64,000 nucleotides of DNA. It comes from Calditrichia bacterium (GTDB lineage: Bacteria; Calditrichota; Calditrichia; RBG-13-44-9; J075). Where the stretch lies: contig JACKAP010000018.1 of the NCBI GenBank assembly GCA_020635015.1, forward strand, positions 4,442 to 68,441, written 5' to 3'. A program made the position numbers and the translations under genes. Below are positions 15,632-25,124 of this stretch, in pieces (the first letter of the stretch is position 1; every line of letters starts with the position of its first letter). Under the pieces are notes generated by a model. That model ran no database searches and was not told the origin of the DNA. It was given only the letters and a program-made list of their open reading frames with translations.

Positions 15632-16074
15632 TATTAATGTTTGATGGCCACAATAAACAAAGTGGTTATTGCAACCGAAAACTCAAATCAATTCTTTTAT
15701 TGAATACATTTCCTCGATTCATTAAAGATTCATTTAAATCGTCCTAATTTAAAAACTGACGCTGCGAAAGTCAAACTGAAAATCAATCCTGTTTTTACAA
15801 AGTTTATTTTGGTGAATGTGATTTGGCTCACAGGAGGTAATGTGAATTATTTCGTTAATACGCAATCCACCGTACTGATCTAAGGTGTTAAGCTATTTGT
15901 AGCGAGGACTGCACAAACGCCAGCCGAAGTTTTGCAGGAGAGGTCTTTTTTTCATTACTAATTTACCATTTTTGCTAATCGTAATATCAGCTTTGGTATT
16001 GTCCTGAAAATCGTTTAAATTACAGCAACGATTTTCACGGTAATATTGAATGTGATTCCGATTTGGAGGTTCCA
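15632..16074. other. AT-rich divergent intergenic region with a possible short leader ORF
   Basis: This 443-base spacer lies between ffs/dnaX (minus) and the large T9SS cargo gene (plus) and should hold promoters for both. No clear -35/-10 pair was found. A 13-codon reading frame starts at GTG 15842 behind GGAGGT and stops at 15883. It could be a leader peptide or chance. The ribosome site of the cargo gene, GGAGG, is at 16065-16069. Confidence 0.4.
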
Positions 16075-19000
16075 ATGCGGGCACTATACCAAAAACTGTT
16101 TATTTTAGTGATCAGTTTGATACTGATCTCACAATTCGGATGGGCGCAGCGCTCTGTCCCATCGATGGCGCCGGCGATCACCGTATCGCCGACATCGTTC
16201 AGCTACATCCTGCCGGTCGGGAGCGGAACGGTGGCTGATGTGTTGAGTATCGGCAATGCCGGCACGGATGATCTGCTGTGGAACCTGCAGGAAGGGCAGC
16301 CGGTGCTGCACCTGAATAACGGCCGGGTATTGCCCGTGCGGCTGCAGCAGCAGGGAAGGGTCCGCGGTGCGAACTGGGTCGCGCCTCCCTCAAGCTATCT
16401 GGCAGAGATCCCTAAAGGCGCCGAAGATACCCGGGTCGGCCCTGCGGTACTGGAAGGGCTGGGCGGGCCAGATGATTTCGGCTACCAGTTTATCGACAGC
16501 GATGAACCGGGAGGCCCGGCTTTCGTCTGGCAGGATATTACCACTAGCGGTACCCAGGTGTTCCTCAATGATGATGATTTTATCGAAGTGTCTCTGCCTT
16601 TTGCATTTCCATTCTATGGCGTGGAAAAAAATGCGGTTAAGATCAGCTCCAACGGCTATTTAACCTTCGGCCCTGATGGAGAAGAGGCACTGAATTTACC
16701 CATCCCGGTTCCCGCTGTACCCAATGATATCATTTGCCCCTTCTGGGACGATCTCAACCCGGTATTGCCCAACGGCCGGATTCATTATTATTACGACAGC
16801 ACCGCGCCGGCATTCATCGTGCAGTATACCAATGTCAAACCCTTCGGAGGCCTCGGCGGCACCGCCCAGTACACTTTCCAGGCAGTGCTGAAGCCGGACG
16901 GCGAGATTCTCTTCTACTATCTGGACATGCGTGATATTCTCAATCGCGCCACGGTCGGTATCGAAAATGCCGGCGGCAACGACGGTCTGCAGATCGCTTT
17001 CAATACCAATTATATCCACAATAATCTTGCAATTTCCATTTCTCCCGGGGCCACCTGGATTACGGCCGATCCGATCAGCGGCACGGTAACGCCGGGTGCT
17101 ACCCAGCCGGTCAACCTGGAGATCGACATCTCCACTCTGACACCAGGCCTCTATGAAGCCAGTCTGCTGGTGAACAGCAATGATCCGGCCCAGCCCCAGG
17201 TCGTGATACCGGTGGTGCTGGATGTCGGTCCCCCGGACATCACGGTGACCCCTCCGTCGGTCGATTTCGGCACCGTGCTGGTCGGCAGCAGCGGCAGTGC
17301 CACGGTAACCGTCGGAAACCAGGGCGCGCAGGACCTGTCGGTGAGCGTGACCAGCCTCGGCGGTGCCAATCCGGGAAGCTTCGCCATCAGCAGCGGCGCT
17401 GCACCGTTCATCGTGCCGCCCGGCACTACCCATGATGTGGTAATCGATTTTACCCCGCTGACGCCGGCCAGCTTCAGCGCCAGCCTGAGCATCGAATCCA
17501 ATGATCCGGACGGCAGCCCGGTGGAAGTGGCGCTGAGCGGCAACGCCGTCGAACCTGACATCGCGGTGAGCCCAACTACCCACAATTTCGGGCTGATGCA
17601 ACTGGGCAATAGCGCCAGCCAGAGTTTCACCATCAGCAATGAAGGTACTGGTGCCCTGAACGTGTCGGCGCTGGATCTGACCGGCAGCGCTGCAGCAGAA
17701 TTCAGCATCACCTCCGGCGCGCCGGGCAGCATCCCGCCGGGGGGAAATATGGCTGTGGAGGTGACCTTCACCCCGCTGACCCTCGGCGCGAAGTCTGCCG
17801 CGCTGGAGATTTCCAGCGATGATCCCGACGAGAATCCGGTCGTCGTGCCCCTCAGCGCGACTGTGGTGCCGGGGAACGATCCGGCGGATATCGCGGTGAG
17901 CCCTCTGTCGGTCGACTTCGGCAATGTGGTTCCCGGCAGCAGCGCCGGCGCGACAGTGACGGTCGCCAATGAGGGACAGCAAGAGCTGTTTGTCTACAGC
18001 AGCGCTCTGGGCGGCGCCAATCCTTCTGAGTTTGCTATTGTCAGCGGCGCGGCACCCTTCAGCGTGCTTCCCGGGACTTCTCACGAGATTGCGCTCAGTT
18101 TCAACCCCACACTTCCGGCCGGCTTTAGCGCCAGCCTGGTGATCCAATCCAATGACCCCGACGAAAACCCGGTTGTGGTCGCCCTCAACGGCACCGGCTT
18201 TGCGCCGGAGATTGCGGTCAGTCCGTCCGGGCATGATTACGGTGATGTGCAGCTGGGCAGCAGCGCCAGCCAGAGCTTTACGGTCAGCAATGAAGGCACC
18301 GAGATGCTTGACGTGACAGCGCTGGATCTCACTGGCAGTGATGCCGCAGATTTTAGCGTAACCACCGGAGCACCGGGCAGCATTCCCCCGGGAGGCTCGC
18401 TGACGGTGGAGGTGACATTCGCTCCTCAAAGCCTGGGGGCAAAGACTGCCGCGCTGGAGATCGCCAGCAATGATCCTGATGAAAACCCCTTAACGGTCAA
18501 TCTCTCCGGAAACGCCGTGCCCGTACCGGTGCAGGACATCACCGTCGAGCCGGCCTCCTACAATTTCGGTGATGTGACCCTGGGAGCGACCGCTTCCTTC
18601 ACCTTCACGGTGCGTAATGACGGCACCGCCGACCTGCTGCTTTCCACCGTCGAACTGCTGGATCCGGCAGCTGCCGGTTTCGCGATGTTCCTCCCGGATA
18701 CCCTGCCCCAGCTGCTTGCGCCCGGAGGCGTGTTTACGGTGGATGTCGATCTGACCCCGGCTGCACTGGGGGCGCTCTCCGCCACCCTGCGCTTCGGCAG
18801 CGATGATCCCGATGAGAATCCGCTCGATGTGCCGCTTTCCGGTAACGGGATGCCGGTGCCGCTGCCGGATATCGCCGCTGACCCGCCCTCCTTCGATTAT
18901 GGCGTGGTGACGATTGGCTACATCGCCTCTCAAGCGGTCATGGTCAGCAATCAGGGTACTGCTGATCTGGTCATCAACGACGTGCAGTTGGTGAATTCGA

Positions 19001-20292
19001 ACTGCCTGAATTTCTACCGCCTCGATGCGCCCTTCGGCAATCCGGTCGCTCTGGCCCCGGGCGCACAGATGGAGGTCATGGTGCGCTTCGAGCCGAAGGA
19101 TACCATCCCGGAACCGGCCACCGTCGACTTGCGCATCAGCAGCAACGATCCCGATGAAGGGCAGTTGTTGGTGCCCCTCTCCGGCAGCGGAACGGTTAAC
19201 CTGACCCCGCCGGATATCTCGGTGCAGCCGCTGAGCTATGATTTCGGCATGGTGATGCCCGGGGATACGGTCTACAAAGATTTCCGCATTCTCAATGAGG
19301 GCGTTGGTGAACTGCTGGTGCATAACATGATCCTGATCGATGACGACATGGATGAGTTCGCTATCGTCAACACCGGGCTGCGCTTTACCGTTGCCCCCGG
19401 CGATACCCACTGGGGCACCATCCGCTACGCACCTTACGATGAGAGCCGTGACAGGGCGTTCTGGGTGATCAAGAGCAACGATCCCGACGAGCGGAAAGTC
19501 TATGTGCGGGTGAAGGGCCATTATTGCCCGCCCTGCACCACCGGCTTTTCCGGCCCGCAGATCTCGGCGATCCAAAGCCAGGTCTACAACCGGGAAAACT
19601 TCGCCGGCCTGCTGGCTGGCCTTCAAGATCCCGCTGCGGCGATTTCCATGACCGCGCCGGTCGTTTCCGAAGTGAATGTGATCCGGTCCCTGACCGTGCG
19701 GGAAGGCGAGGTGCTCAACCTGCAGATTGCCGCTCAGGGCACCCAGGGCGCTGCGGCGCAGATAACCATCAACAACCTGCCCGCTTTCGCACAGGTGCTG
19801 CCCCAGGAGGATGGTACGGTGGCCGTGCATTTCCTGCCGGAATACCAGCATGCCGGTTACTATGAGCTGGAAGTGATCCTGAAGGATCAAGATGCGGCCG
19901 GACAATCCCGCACCCGGATCATTCCGCTGGTGGTCGAAAACAATCCCGACGAGGCTGCCCTGAGCAGTCTTGCCGCCCCGGCGCCGGCCAGCCTGGTGAC
20001 GACGCTGCCGGAGAAGTTCAACCTGGAACAGAACTATCCCAATCCGTTCAACCCGTCCACCCATATCCGTTTTGCGGTGGCGGCGGAGCAGGCGATGGTT
20101 TCTCTGAAGATCTACGACATCACCGGAAAGCTGGTCAAAACCCTGGCCAATGAAGTGATGCCGGGCGGCTATTACACCGTCGAGTGGGACGGCACCAACG
20201 ACCATGCCGCCAGTGTTGCCGCCGGGATCTATTTCTACCGCCTGAATGCCGGGGAGTTTGTGCAAACCCGCAAAATGATTTATCTGAAATAG
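16075..20292 (+). CDS. Secreted multi-ASH-repeat protein with type IX secretion sorting domain
   Basis: This protein has 1,405 residues from the ATG at 16075, behind GGAGG. An N-terminal signal peptide (LYQKLFILVISLILISQFGWA) is followed by a nidogen-like beta region (about 130-330). Seven Ig-like ASH/HYDIN-type repeats of about 110 residues come next, each opening with a PDIxVxPxSxDFG pattern and containing an SNDPDExP turn. A short low-similarity segment and a Calx-beta-like stretch lead to the C-terminal domain (about 1315-1405), which opens LEQNYPNPFNPSTHIRF and ends with YFYRLNAGEFVQTRKMIYLK. That end is the FlgD-like T9SS type A sorting signal, so the protein should cross the outer membrane by T9SS and stay surface-attached. 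Adhesion or scaffolding is likely but not shown. The gene is monocistronic and ends in a terminator. Confidence 0.93.
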   Translation: MRALYQKLFILVISLILISQFGWAQRSVPSMAPAITVSPTSFSYILPVGSGTVADVLSIGNAGTDDLLWNLQEGQPVLHLNNGRVLPVRLQQQGRVRGANWVAPPSSYLAEIPKGAEDTRVGPAVLEGLGGPDDFGYQFIDSDEPGGPAFVWQDITTSGTQVFLNDDDFIEVSLPFAFPFYGVEKNAVKISSNGYLTFGPDGEEALNLPIPVPAVPNDIICPFWDDLNPVLPNGRIHYYYDSTAPAFIVQYTNVKPFGGLGGTAQYTFQAVLKPDGEILFYYLDMRDILNRATVGIENAGGNDGLQIAFNTNYIHNNLAISISPGATWITADPISGTVTPGATQPVNLEIDISTLTPGLYEASLLVNSNDPAQPQVVIPVVLDVGPPDITVTPPSVDFGTVLVGSSGSATVTVGNQGAQDLSVSVTSLGGANPGSFAISSGAAPFIVPPGTTHDVVIDFTPLTPASFSASLSIESNDPDGSPVEVALSGNAVEPDIAVSPTTHNFGLMQLGNSASQSFTISNEGTGALNVSALDLTGSAAAEFSITSGAPGSIPPGGNMAVEVTFTPLTLGAKSAALEISSDDPDENPVVVPLSATVVPGNDPADIAVSPLSVDFGNVVPGSSAGATVTVANEGQQELFVYSSALGGANPSEFAIVSGAAPFSVLPGTSHEIALSFNPTLPAGFSASLVIQSNDPDENPVVVALNGTGFAPEIAVSPSGHDYGDVQLGSSASQSFTVSNEGTEMLDVTALDLTGSDAADFSVTTGAPGSIPPGGSLTVEVTFAPQSLGAKTAALEIASNDPDENPLTVNLSGNAVPVPVQDITVEPASYNFGDVTLGATASFTFTVRNDGTADLLLSTVELLDPAAAGFAMFLPDTLPQLLAPGGVFTVDVDLTPAALGALSATLRFGSDDPDENPLDVPLSGNGMPVPLPDIAADPPSFDYGVVTIGYIASQAVMVSNQGTADLVINDVQLVNSNCLNFYRLDAPFGNPVALAPGAQMEVMVRFEPKDTIPEPATVDLRISSNDPDEGQLLVPLSGSGTVNLTPPDISVQPLSYDFGMVMPGDTVYKDFRILNEGVGELLVHNMILIDDDMDEFAIVNTGLRFTVAPGDTHWGTIRYAPYDESRDRAFWVIKSNDPDERKVYVRVKGHYCPPCTTGFSGPQISAIQSQVYNRENFAGLLAGLQDPAAAISMTAPVVSEVNVIRSLTVREGEVLNLQIAAQGTQGAAAQITINNLPAFAQVLPQEDGTVAVHFLPEYQHAGYYELEVILKDQDAAGQSRTRIIPLVVENNPDEAALSSLAAPAPASLVTTLPEKFNLEQNYPNPFNPSTHIRFAVAAEQAMVSLKIYDITGKLVKTLANEVMPGGYYTVEWDGTNDHAASVAAGIYFYRLNAGEFVQTRKMIYLK

Positions 20293-20332
20293 TATGGTAT
20301 GACCCAAACTACGGGTCATACCATACTATTTT
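20290..20332 (+). terminator. Rho-independent terminator of the T9SS cargo gene
   Basis: A perfect 16-bp stem (TAGTATGGTATGACCC, 20290-20305, with 20313-20328) has a 7-base loop and is followed by TTTTC. The stop codon of the preceding gene is the first three bases of the stem. Confidence 0.85.
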
Positions 20333-20360
20333 CGGTTGTCTCAAGACGACACCGAATTGC

Positions 20361-20404
20361 CTATAACCACAAGAGCCTCTGAAAAGAGGCTCTTGTGGTT
20401 ATAG
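20361..20404. repeat. Perfect 20-bp hairpin with GAAA loop
   Basis: CTATAACCACAAGAGCCTCT (20361-20380) pairs perfectly with 20385-20404 across a GAAA tetraloop. No T run follows on either strand, so it is not a standard terminator. It may be a processing site or a second, Rho-assisted end for the 16-20 kb transcript. Confidence 0.75.
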
Positions 20405-20546
20405 GGCTGGCGGATGGTGGGGCGGGTTTTCCCGCTTACCTTAAAAACGTTAATTCTCCCCACATTTTTTATGTGATCTGCATTCACTGAACGGAAGTTT
20501 CTCAAGCTATATTAACCCGGACAAATGCTGCCACGCCGCAGCCGTT

Positions 20547-20580
20547 GTCATTTCGAACGTCGTTTGTGAGAAATCTATAA
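20547..20580 (+). repeat. Dispersed 34-base intergenic repeat, copy 1
   Basis: GTCATTTCGAACG, a variable triplet and TTTGTGAGAAATCTATAA recur at 51215-51248 with two differences. Both copies lie just upstream of a gene start on the plus strand. The rest of 20405-20674 shows no gene. Confidence 0.75.
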
Positions 20581-20674
20581 TTTCAAAAAGTGTCATATCC
20601 AACATGTCCTTGGCATCTTGTCCCCAAAACACTGCTGGAGCGACCTGGCGGAGCTGTGTTTTCTGAGAATGATT

Positions 20675-21484
20675 ATGGCCAAAGTGCTGATTAATTTTGC
20701 CAACGGTTTTTTCGCAAAGAGCCAGCAGTTGAATACCCGAACCGCGCTGGAGGTCGGAGGATTTGATAAAGCGTTATCCTACACCCCAAAAGATATCGAT
20801 CGGGTGTTTTATCAGGATAACCGCCGGATTCTCTCCCGCTCGAAAGGCGCCGGATACTGGCTTTGGAAACCCTATTTTATTCGCCACACTTTAGATACGC
20901 TCCGGGAAGATGATTTCCTGTTCTATTGCGATGCCGGCGCTTATTTTATCGATTCCATTGATGGTTTGGTCGACACCGCCCGCAACCGCAGCCAGGACAT
21001 CATACCGTTCGATGTCGGCTTCATCGAAAAATCCTATACCAAAAGAGATGCCTTTCGGTTGATGGGATGTGATACCCTGGCATATACCGATACGGCACAG
21101 CGGCTCGCGTCATTCATCCTCTTCCGGAACACCCGGTTTACCCGGGATTTTGTCGCCGAATTCCTGGATTTTGCCCGCGATGAACGTATCCTCACCGACC
21201 GGGAAAATGAATTGGGATATCCCAATTACCCCGGATTCGTGGCGCACCGGCACGATCAGTCGATCTTTAGTTTGCTGACCAAGCGCCATCGCCTGCTTGC
21301 GCACCGTGACCCGAGCCAGTGGGGGAACGGCGGCGAAGCGAACTATCCCCATTCGCAATACGGCCAGTTGATCGAGCATACCCGGAATCGCAATCTTTCG
21401 GTATGGTTGAAGATCCGGGAACTTTCCCAGGCCGTGTTCTCGTTCCCGCAATCGGGGATTGACAAACCCGATGGAGACGGCTAA
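20675..21484 (+). CDS. Putative GT-A-fold glycosyltransferase of the glycan cluster
   Basis: The start is taken at ATG 20675 (MAKVLINFANGFF), giving 269 residues; ATG 20669 is equally possible, and the TTG farther upstream has no support. The segment SKGAGYWLWKPYFI followed by FLFYCDAGAYF has the shape of a nucleotide-sugar site with an acidic DxG(A) turn. Similar uncharacterised proteins occur in capsule and O-antigen clusters. No numbered GT family is assigned. It is the first gene of the cluster and lies 3 bases before a GT4 gene on the same strand, so the two form an operon. Confidence 0.65.
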   Translation: MAKVLINFANGFFAKSQQLNTRTALEVGGFDKALSYTPKDIDRVFYQDNRRILSRSKGAGYWLWKPYFIRHTLDTLREDDFLFYCDAGAYFIDSIDGLVDTARNRSQDIIPFDVGFIEKSYTKRDAFRLMGCDTLAYTDTAQRLASFILFRNTRFTRDFVAEFLDFARDERILTDRENELGYPNYPGFVAHRHDQSIFSLLTKRHRLLAHRDPSQWGNGGEANYPHSQYGQLIEHTRNRNLSVWLKIRELSQAVFSFPQSGIDKPDGDG

Positions 21485-21487
21485 AAG

Positions 21488-22747
21488 ATGGCGGGCAGCA
21501 ACCCTCCGCGCCACACCCCGGAAAAGCCGGGGATCTTATTTGTCACGCCGGTTTTTCCCGATATTACCGGTTACGGACTGGCCATGCGCGCCGGGGCCCT
21601 GTTGGAAGCACTGGCAGCATATGGTGCGGTGCATGTGCTGGTTATCCCGGTTTATGATCCCGGCAGGAAGGTGATGCCGGAAATCATGCGCCCATTCTGT
21701 TCCGCTTGCAGTGTAATGCCGGTTTCCCGGGCGGACCGGGCCGTTGCCCGAATGAGGGGAGCGGCACGCGTCATCTTCGGGAAGTCTGTGAATTTGCCCG
21801 GATCGCTTTTTGCCACCACCCGCCTGCAGCGCCGGGTTGAGCAAATCTGCCGGTCGGCCGAACTTGATTACATATACATATTTCGCTTATACATGGTCCC
21901 GTTTGTGCGCGCTTGCCTTGCTCGCAATGCCCTCAATCTCAAAGGCCGGTTTATCGATATCGATGATATCGAGTCGCGCACCAGATCCGGCATAGCCACG
22001 CTCTACCGCGCCAACGGCTTGCCCGGACCGGCGCGGTGGGAGGAGCAGACGGGGCAGCAGTATGCCGCCTGGGAGCGCGAACTGCTGCCCCGCTTTGACG
22101 GCATATCCGTCTGTTCCCCAAAAGATAAGCACGTCCTGAGCCGGCAGCTACCTGTGCAACATATCCACGTTTTACCCAATATCGTGCGCTGCCCTGATCA
22201 GCCGTTGCCGGCTCACGATGCCGGCATTTTTAACTTGCTGTTTGTCGGGAATCTGAATTACTATCCCAACCAGGATGCCCTGGCATTCTTTTTCGAGGAG
22301 ATCTTGCCGCGGCTGCGTTCCCGTGCGAAGCGCCCGGTGGGTTTTACCGTCATCGGTTCGGGAAAATGGCCGGGGTTACGGCAATACCGCAAGATTGCCA
22401 ATTGTCACTTCGCGGGTTTCGTTCCCGATGTCGCTCCTTATTATGCCCGGGCCAATGCGGTGGTGGCGCCCTTGCGGGCCGGCGGCGGAACCCGTATCAA
22501 GATCCTGGAAGCATTCAGCTTCCAGCGGCCGGTGATCGCGACCGCGATCGGGGCTGAAGGCCTGGAAATCACCCACGAAACCCATGCGCTGATCGCCGAT
22601 CAGCCTGCAGATTTCGCCGCCCAATGCTGCCGGATAATGGAAGACCGGCAGCTTGCCGCCAGATTAACCGCCAACGCGATTGAGTGCCTCAAAACCCATT
22701 ACACTTTGGATGCGCTGCGCCAAAACCTGGGCAGGATGATCGTATGA
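21488..22747 (+). CDS. Glycosyltransferase family 4
   Basis: This 419-residue GT-B protein has an N-terminal Rossmann start (PGILFVTPVFPDITGYGLAMR) and a Gly-rich acceptor loop. The C-terminal donor domain begins NLLFVGNLNYYPNQDAL and continues with VGFTVIGSG, then VVAPLRAGGGTRIKILEAF, where the Glu sits in the EX7-like nucleotide site. PVIATAIGAEGLEI follows. It should transfer a sugar from a nucleotide donor to a lipid- or protein-linked glycan on the cytoplasmic side. It sits in a same-strand run with the upstream GT-A-like gene and the downstream membrane GT. Confidence 0.9.
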   Translation: MAGSNPPRHTPEKPGILFVTPVFPDITGYGLAMRAGALLEALAAYGAVHVLVIPVYDPGRKVMPEIMRPFCSACSVMPVSRADRAVARMRGAARVIFGKSVNLPGSLFATTRLQRRVEQICRSAELDYIYIFRLYMVPFVRACLARNALNLKGRFIDIDDIESRTRSGIATLYRANGLPGPARWEEQTGQQYAAWERELLPRFDGISVCSPKDKHVLSRQLPVQHIHVLPNIVRCPDQPLPAHDAGIFNLLFVGNLNYYPNQDALAFFFEEILPRLRSRAKRPVGFTVIGSGKWPGLRQYRKIANCHFAGFVPDVAPYYARANAVVAPLRAGGGTRIKILEAFSFQRPVIATAIGAEGLEITHETHALIADQPADFAAQCCRIMEDRQLAARLTANAIECLKTHYTLDALRQNLGRMIV

Positions 22748-22790
22748 CCACGAATAGCATTTTCCCCGAACCGTACTGCCGGAGCATGCC

Positions 22791-23963
22791 ATGAGCCGGC
22801 TGCAGATCGGTGCGGTATGTCTTTTCCTGGCGCTGTTGTCCATCGCGGCAACCCGCTATGGCGGTTATCCCGCGATAAACGACTATCATGATATCGAGGT
22901 CTATTTTCAGCGAGGAAGTTGGGTAACCACCGGCCAGGAACCCTATCGCGACGTTTTTTCCGAATATCCGCAGGTGGCCACCTGGTTGTTCGCAGTGCCC
23001 CATGTGGCGGCGGAAGCATGGTCCCGTCTGAACGGAACGCGCCAATACGATCTGCAAACCTACCGCTATGTTTTCTCGGTTTTGATGGCGTTATTCCTGG
23101 CCGCAACCCTGGTGATGCTGCATGATTTGCGCCCGGATCGAAAATGGCTGGTTTTTCTGCTGCTGCTGCCGGCCGGCTGGTATTTCACCCATAACCGGTT
23201 CGACATCGTGCCTGCTTTTCTGGTGCTGTCAAGCCTGGCGGCACTGCGCCGGAACCGCTATCACGGCGCGTTTATTCTGCTTGCCATCGCCACGGCAACA
23301 AAGTGGTACGCGCTGGTTCTGGTGCCGGTGTTCCTTGTCTACACTTTCCATACCAGGCGACGTATCCTGTTCTCCGCCGCCGTCAGCTATCCGCTGGTTC
23401 TGGCGGTTATTGTGCTCCCGACCCTACTCGCCATCGGCTGGGAGGGATTTCTCATTCCATATCGATTTCACCTGACACGCACCGGGAATCCGGAGAGCTT
23501 ATTTCACCTGTTGCTCGTTACCTTGACCCGCCTCGGCCTGTTCCAGCCGGAGCCGCTGCTGCGGAAGGTTTTTTTCTTGCTGCAATTCGCCATCGCGCCG
23601 TTGTGCGTGTTTGCTCGCATCGACACCTGGGAAAAAGCGCTGCGCTGGTCAGCCCTGGCAGTGATTTGCTTCATTTTGTTTGCCAAGTTCTACTCCCCGC
23701 AGTGGATCCTCTGGTTCGTACCGCTGCTGGTGCTGCTGGCCCGTACCCGAGGGGAGATTGCCGGCATTGTGGTGTTCGACCTGGTGACCTTTTTGTACTT
23801 CCCGTATATCTATTACCTGGAAGATAAACATCCGCTATGGTTCCCGGGGATCATCGCGCTGAAGACAGCGCTGTTGGGTATCTGGCTCTGGCATTTATTG
23901 CGGCGGGAAGAAATGACTCTGCCCATATGGGCTCAGTTAACAATCAAACGCGGCGGTCGATAA
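22791..23963 (+). CDS. Polytopic membrane glycosyltransferase (GT87/DUF2029-like)
   Basis: This 390-residue protein has about ten membrane segments. An N-terminal signal-anchor is followed by a periplasmic loop with NDYHDIEVYFQRG and DVFSEYPQVATWLF. These acidic motifs are typical of GT-C enzymes of the GT87/mannosyltransferase type, which use polyprenyl-phosphate sugars outside the membrane. The start has GGAG upstream. Its position after a GT4 gene and before a GT2 gene supports extension of a glycan on the periplasmic side. The sugar is unknown. Confidence 0.75.
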   Translation: MSRLQIGAVCLFLALLSIAATRYGGYPAINDYHDIEVYFQRGSWVTTGQEPYRDVFSEYPQVATWLFAVPHVAAEAWSRLNGTRQYDLQTYRYVFSVLMALFLAATLVMLHDLRPDRKWLVFLLLLPAGWYFTHNRFDIVPAFLVLSSLAALRRNRYHGAFILLAIATATKWYALVLVPVFLVYTFHTRRRILFSAAVSYPLVLAVIVLPTLLAIGWEGFLIPYRFHLTRTGNPESLFHLLLVTLTRLGLFQPEPLLRKVFFLLQFAIAPLCVFARIDTWEKALRWSALAVICFILFAKFYSPQWILWFVPLLVLLARTRGEIAGIVVFDLVTFLYFPYIYYLEDKHPLWFPGIIALKTALLGIWLWHLLRREEMTLPIWAQLTIKRGGR

Positions 23964-23997
23964 TGAAGTTCTCTACCAGGTTCGTAAAAGGATATTG

Positions 23998-24837
23998 ATG
24001 GTCTTCTCAGTGATTGTTCCCTTTTTGAATGAGGCGAAGCGGATCGAAGCATGTTTGAAGGCGCTTCTGGCGCAGCAGTTTGATCAGGACTATGAACTGA
24101 TTTTTATCGATAACGGATCTACCGACCGCTCGGTGGAAATCGTTCAGAGCTATCCGGTCACGCTGTTCCACGAGCCGGTACGCGACCCGTATCTCGCCCG
24201 CAACCGGGGCATCCGGGCGGCCCGGGGGAAATATATCGCCTTCACCGATGCGGATTGCATCGTCAAACCGGATTGGCTCACCTGGCTCTATCATAGTTTC
24301 GAGGCGGAAGGCGCCGATATTGTCATCGGGCGCCTGCTTTATCCCCAACCGGTGCCTCTCGCACTGGAGTGCCATGAGAATTACTACCATATCAAACTGC
24401 AGGATATCTGCCGGCATAAACGGGCGCCATACTATTACGGTCATGCCGGCAACATGGCTGTCCGGGCATCGGTTTTTGAGCAAGTGGGGCTGTTTTCCGG
24501 CATGCCGGTGGTAGGCGATACTGAAATTATTCATAACCTGATCCAAAGCCAGCCCGATGCCGCGATTATTTATGAGCCGCGTGCCGAGGTGATCCATACC
24601 GAGGTAACCCGTCTCCGGCATTATCTATACAAACAATTTGAATGCGGCCAATATTCGGAGACCTACAGCACCGGCAGCAGCTACCGTCCGTTGCGGTTCC
24701 GCGACAACCTGCGGCTGGCCAGGGCAACCCTGGCTGCCTTTCGGTATGGTCTCTGGAAGCAGTTCATCTTTGCGTACTCGCTTGTTACCGGTTATTTGGC
24801 CTATAAAGCCGGGCGATTGCTGCGGAAGTGGCAGTAG
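23998..24837 (+). CDS. Glycosyltransferase family 2
   Basis: The start is ATG 23998, behind AAGGA, giving 279 residues. The GT-A core shows FSVIVPFLNEAKRIEACL, then LIFIDNGSTDRS and YLARNRGIRAARGKYIAFTD, where the metal-binding DAD motif follows directly (TDADC). The acceptor region includes GHAGNMAVRASVFEQVG. A C-terminal hydrophobic stretch may bind the membrane. It is the last gene of the run that starts at 20675; a repeat array begins at its stop codon. Confidence 0.92.
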   Translation: MVFSVIVPFLNEAKRIEACLKALLAQQFDQDYELIFIDNGSTDRSVEIVQSYPVTLFHEPVRDPYLARNRGIRAARGKYIAFTDADCIVKPDWLTWLYHSFEAEGADIVIGRLLYPQPVPLALECHENYYHIKLQDICRHKRAPYYYGHAGNMAVRASVFEQVGLFSGMPVVGDTEIIHNLIQSQPDAAIIYEPRAEVIHTEVTRLRHYLYKQFECGQYSETYSTGSSYRPLRFRDNLRLARATLAAFRYGLWKQFIFAYSLVTGYLAYKAGRLLRKWQ

Positions 24838-24960
24838 ATGTTTGTTCGCTTGGCTCACGATATTTGTTCGCTTCGCTCACGATATTTGTTCGCTTGGCTC
24901 ACGATATTTGTTCGCTTCGCTCACGATGTTTGCCTTCGGCGATATTTGCCGGCTGCGCCG
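24838..24960 (+). repeat. GATRTTTG mini-hairpin array, 22-base period
   Basis: Four consecutive 22-base units (GATATTTGTTCGCTTGGCTC and near copies) are followed by units with other hairpins (CCTTCGG, CCGGCTGCGCCG). All linkers point the same way here, unlike the head-to-head array at 10965-11156. Confidence 0.85.
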
Positions 24961-25020
24961 ACGCAGTGGCAGGATGGTAACGTTGCTTCAGTAAAAGAAT
25001 CCGGGGTTCGCATATAAATA

Positions 25021-25099
25021 GTGGCAGTGGCGGTAACTTCCTGCCACTGCCACTGCCACTGCCACTGCCACTGCCACTGCCACTGCCACTGCCACTGCC
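25021..25099. repeat. CCACTG hexamer microsatellite
   Basis: About ten tandem CCACTG units follow a short inverted stretch (GTGGCAGTGGC). The same hexamer array returns at 26238-26283, so the two copies bracket the GT10 gene, and again at 48220-48312. Confidence 0.95.
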
Positions 25100-25124
25100 T
25101 GACCTAAATTCAAAAAAATCCCCC

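Noticed and set aside
18490..20319. 609-codon open frame on the minus strand
   Set aside because: It lies wholly opposite the ASH-repeat gene. Its length is a by-product of GC-rich repeats; it has no start signal and no family motif. The 577-codon frame at 16696-18429 is the same kind of shadow.
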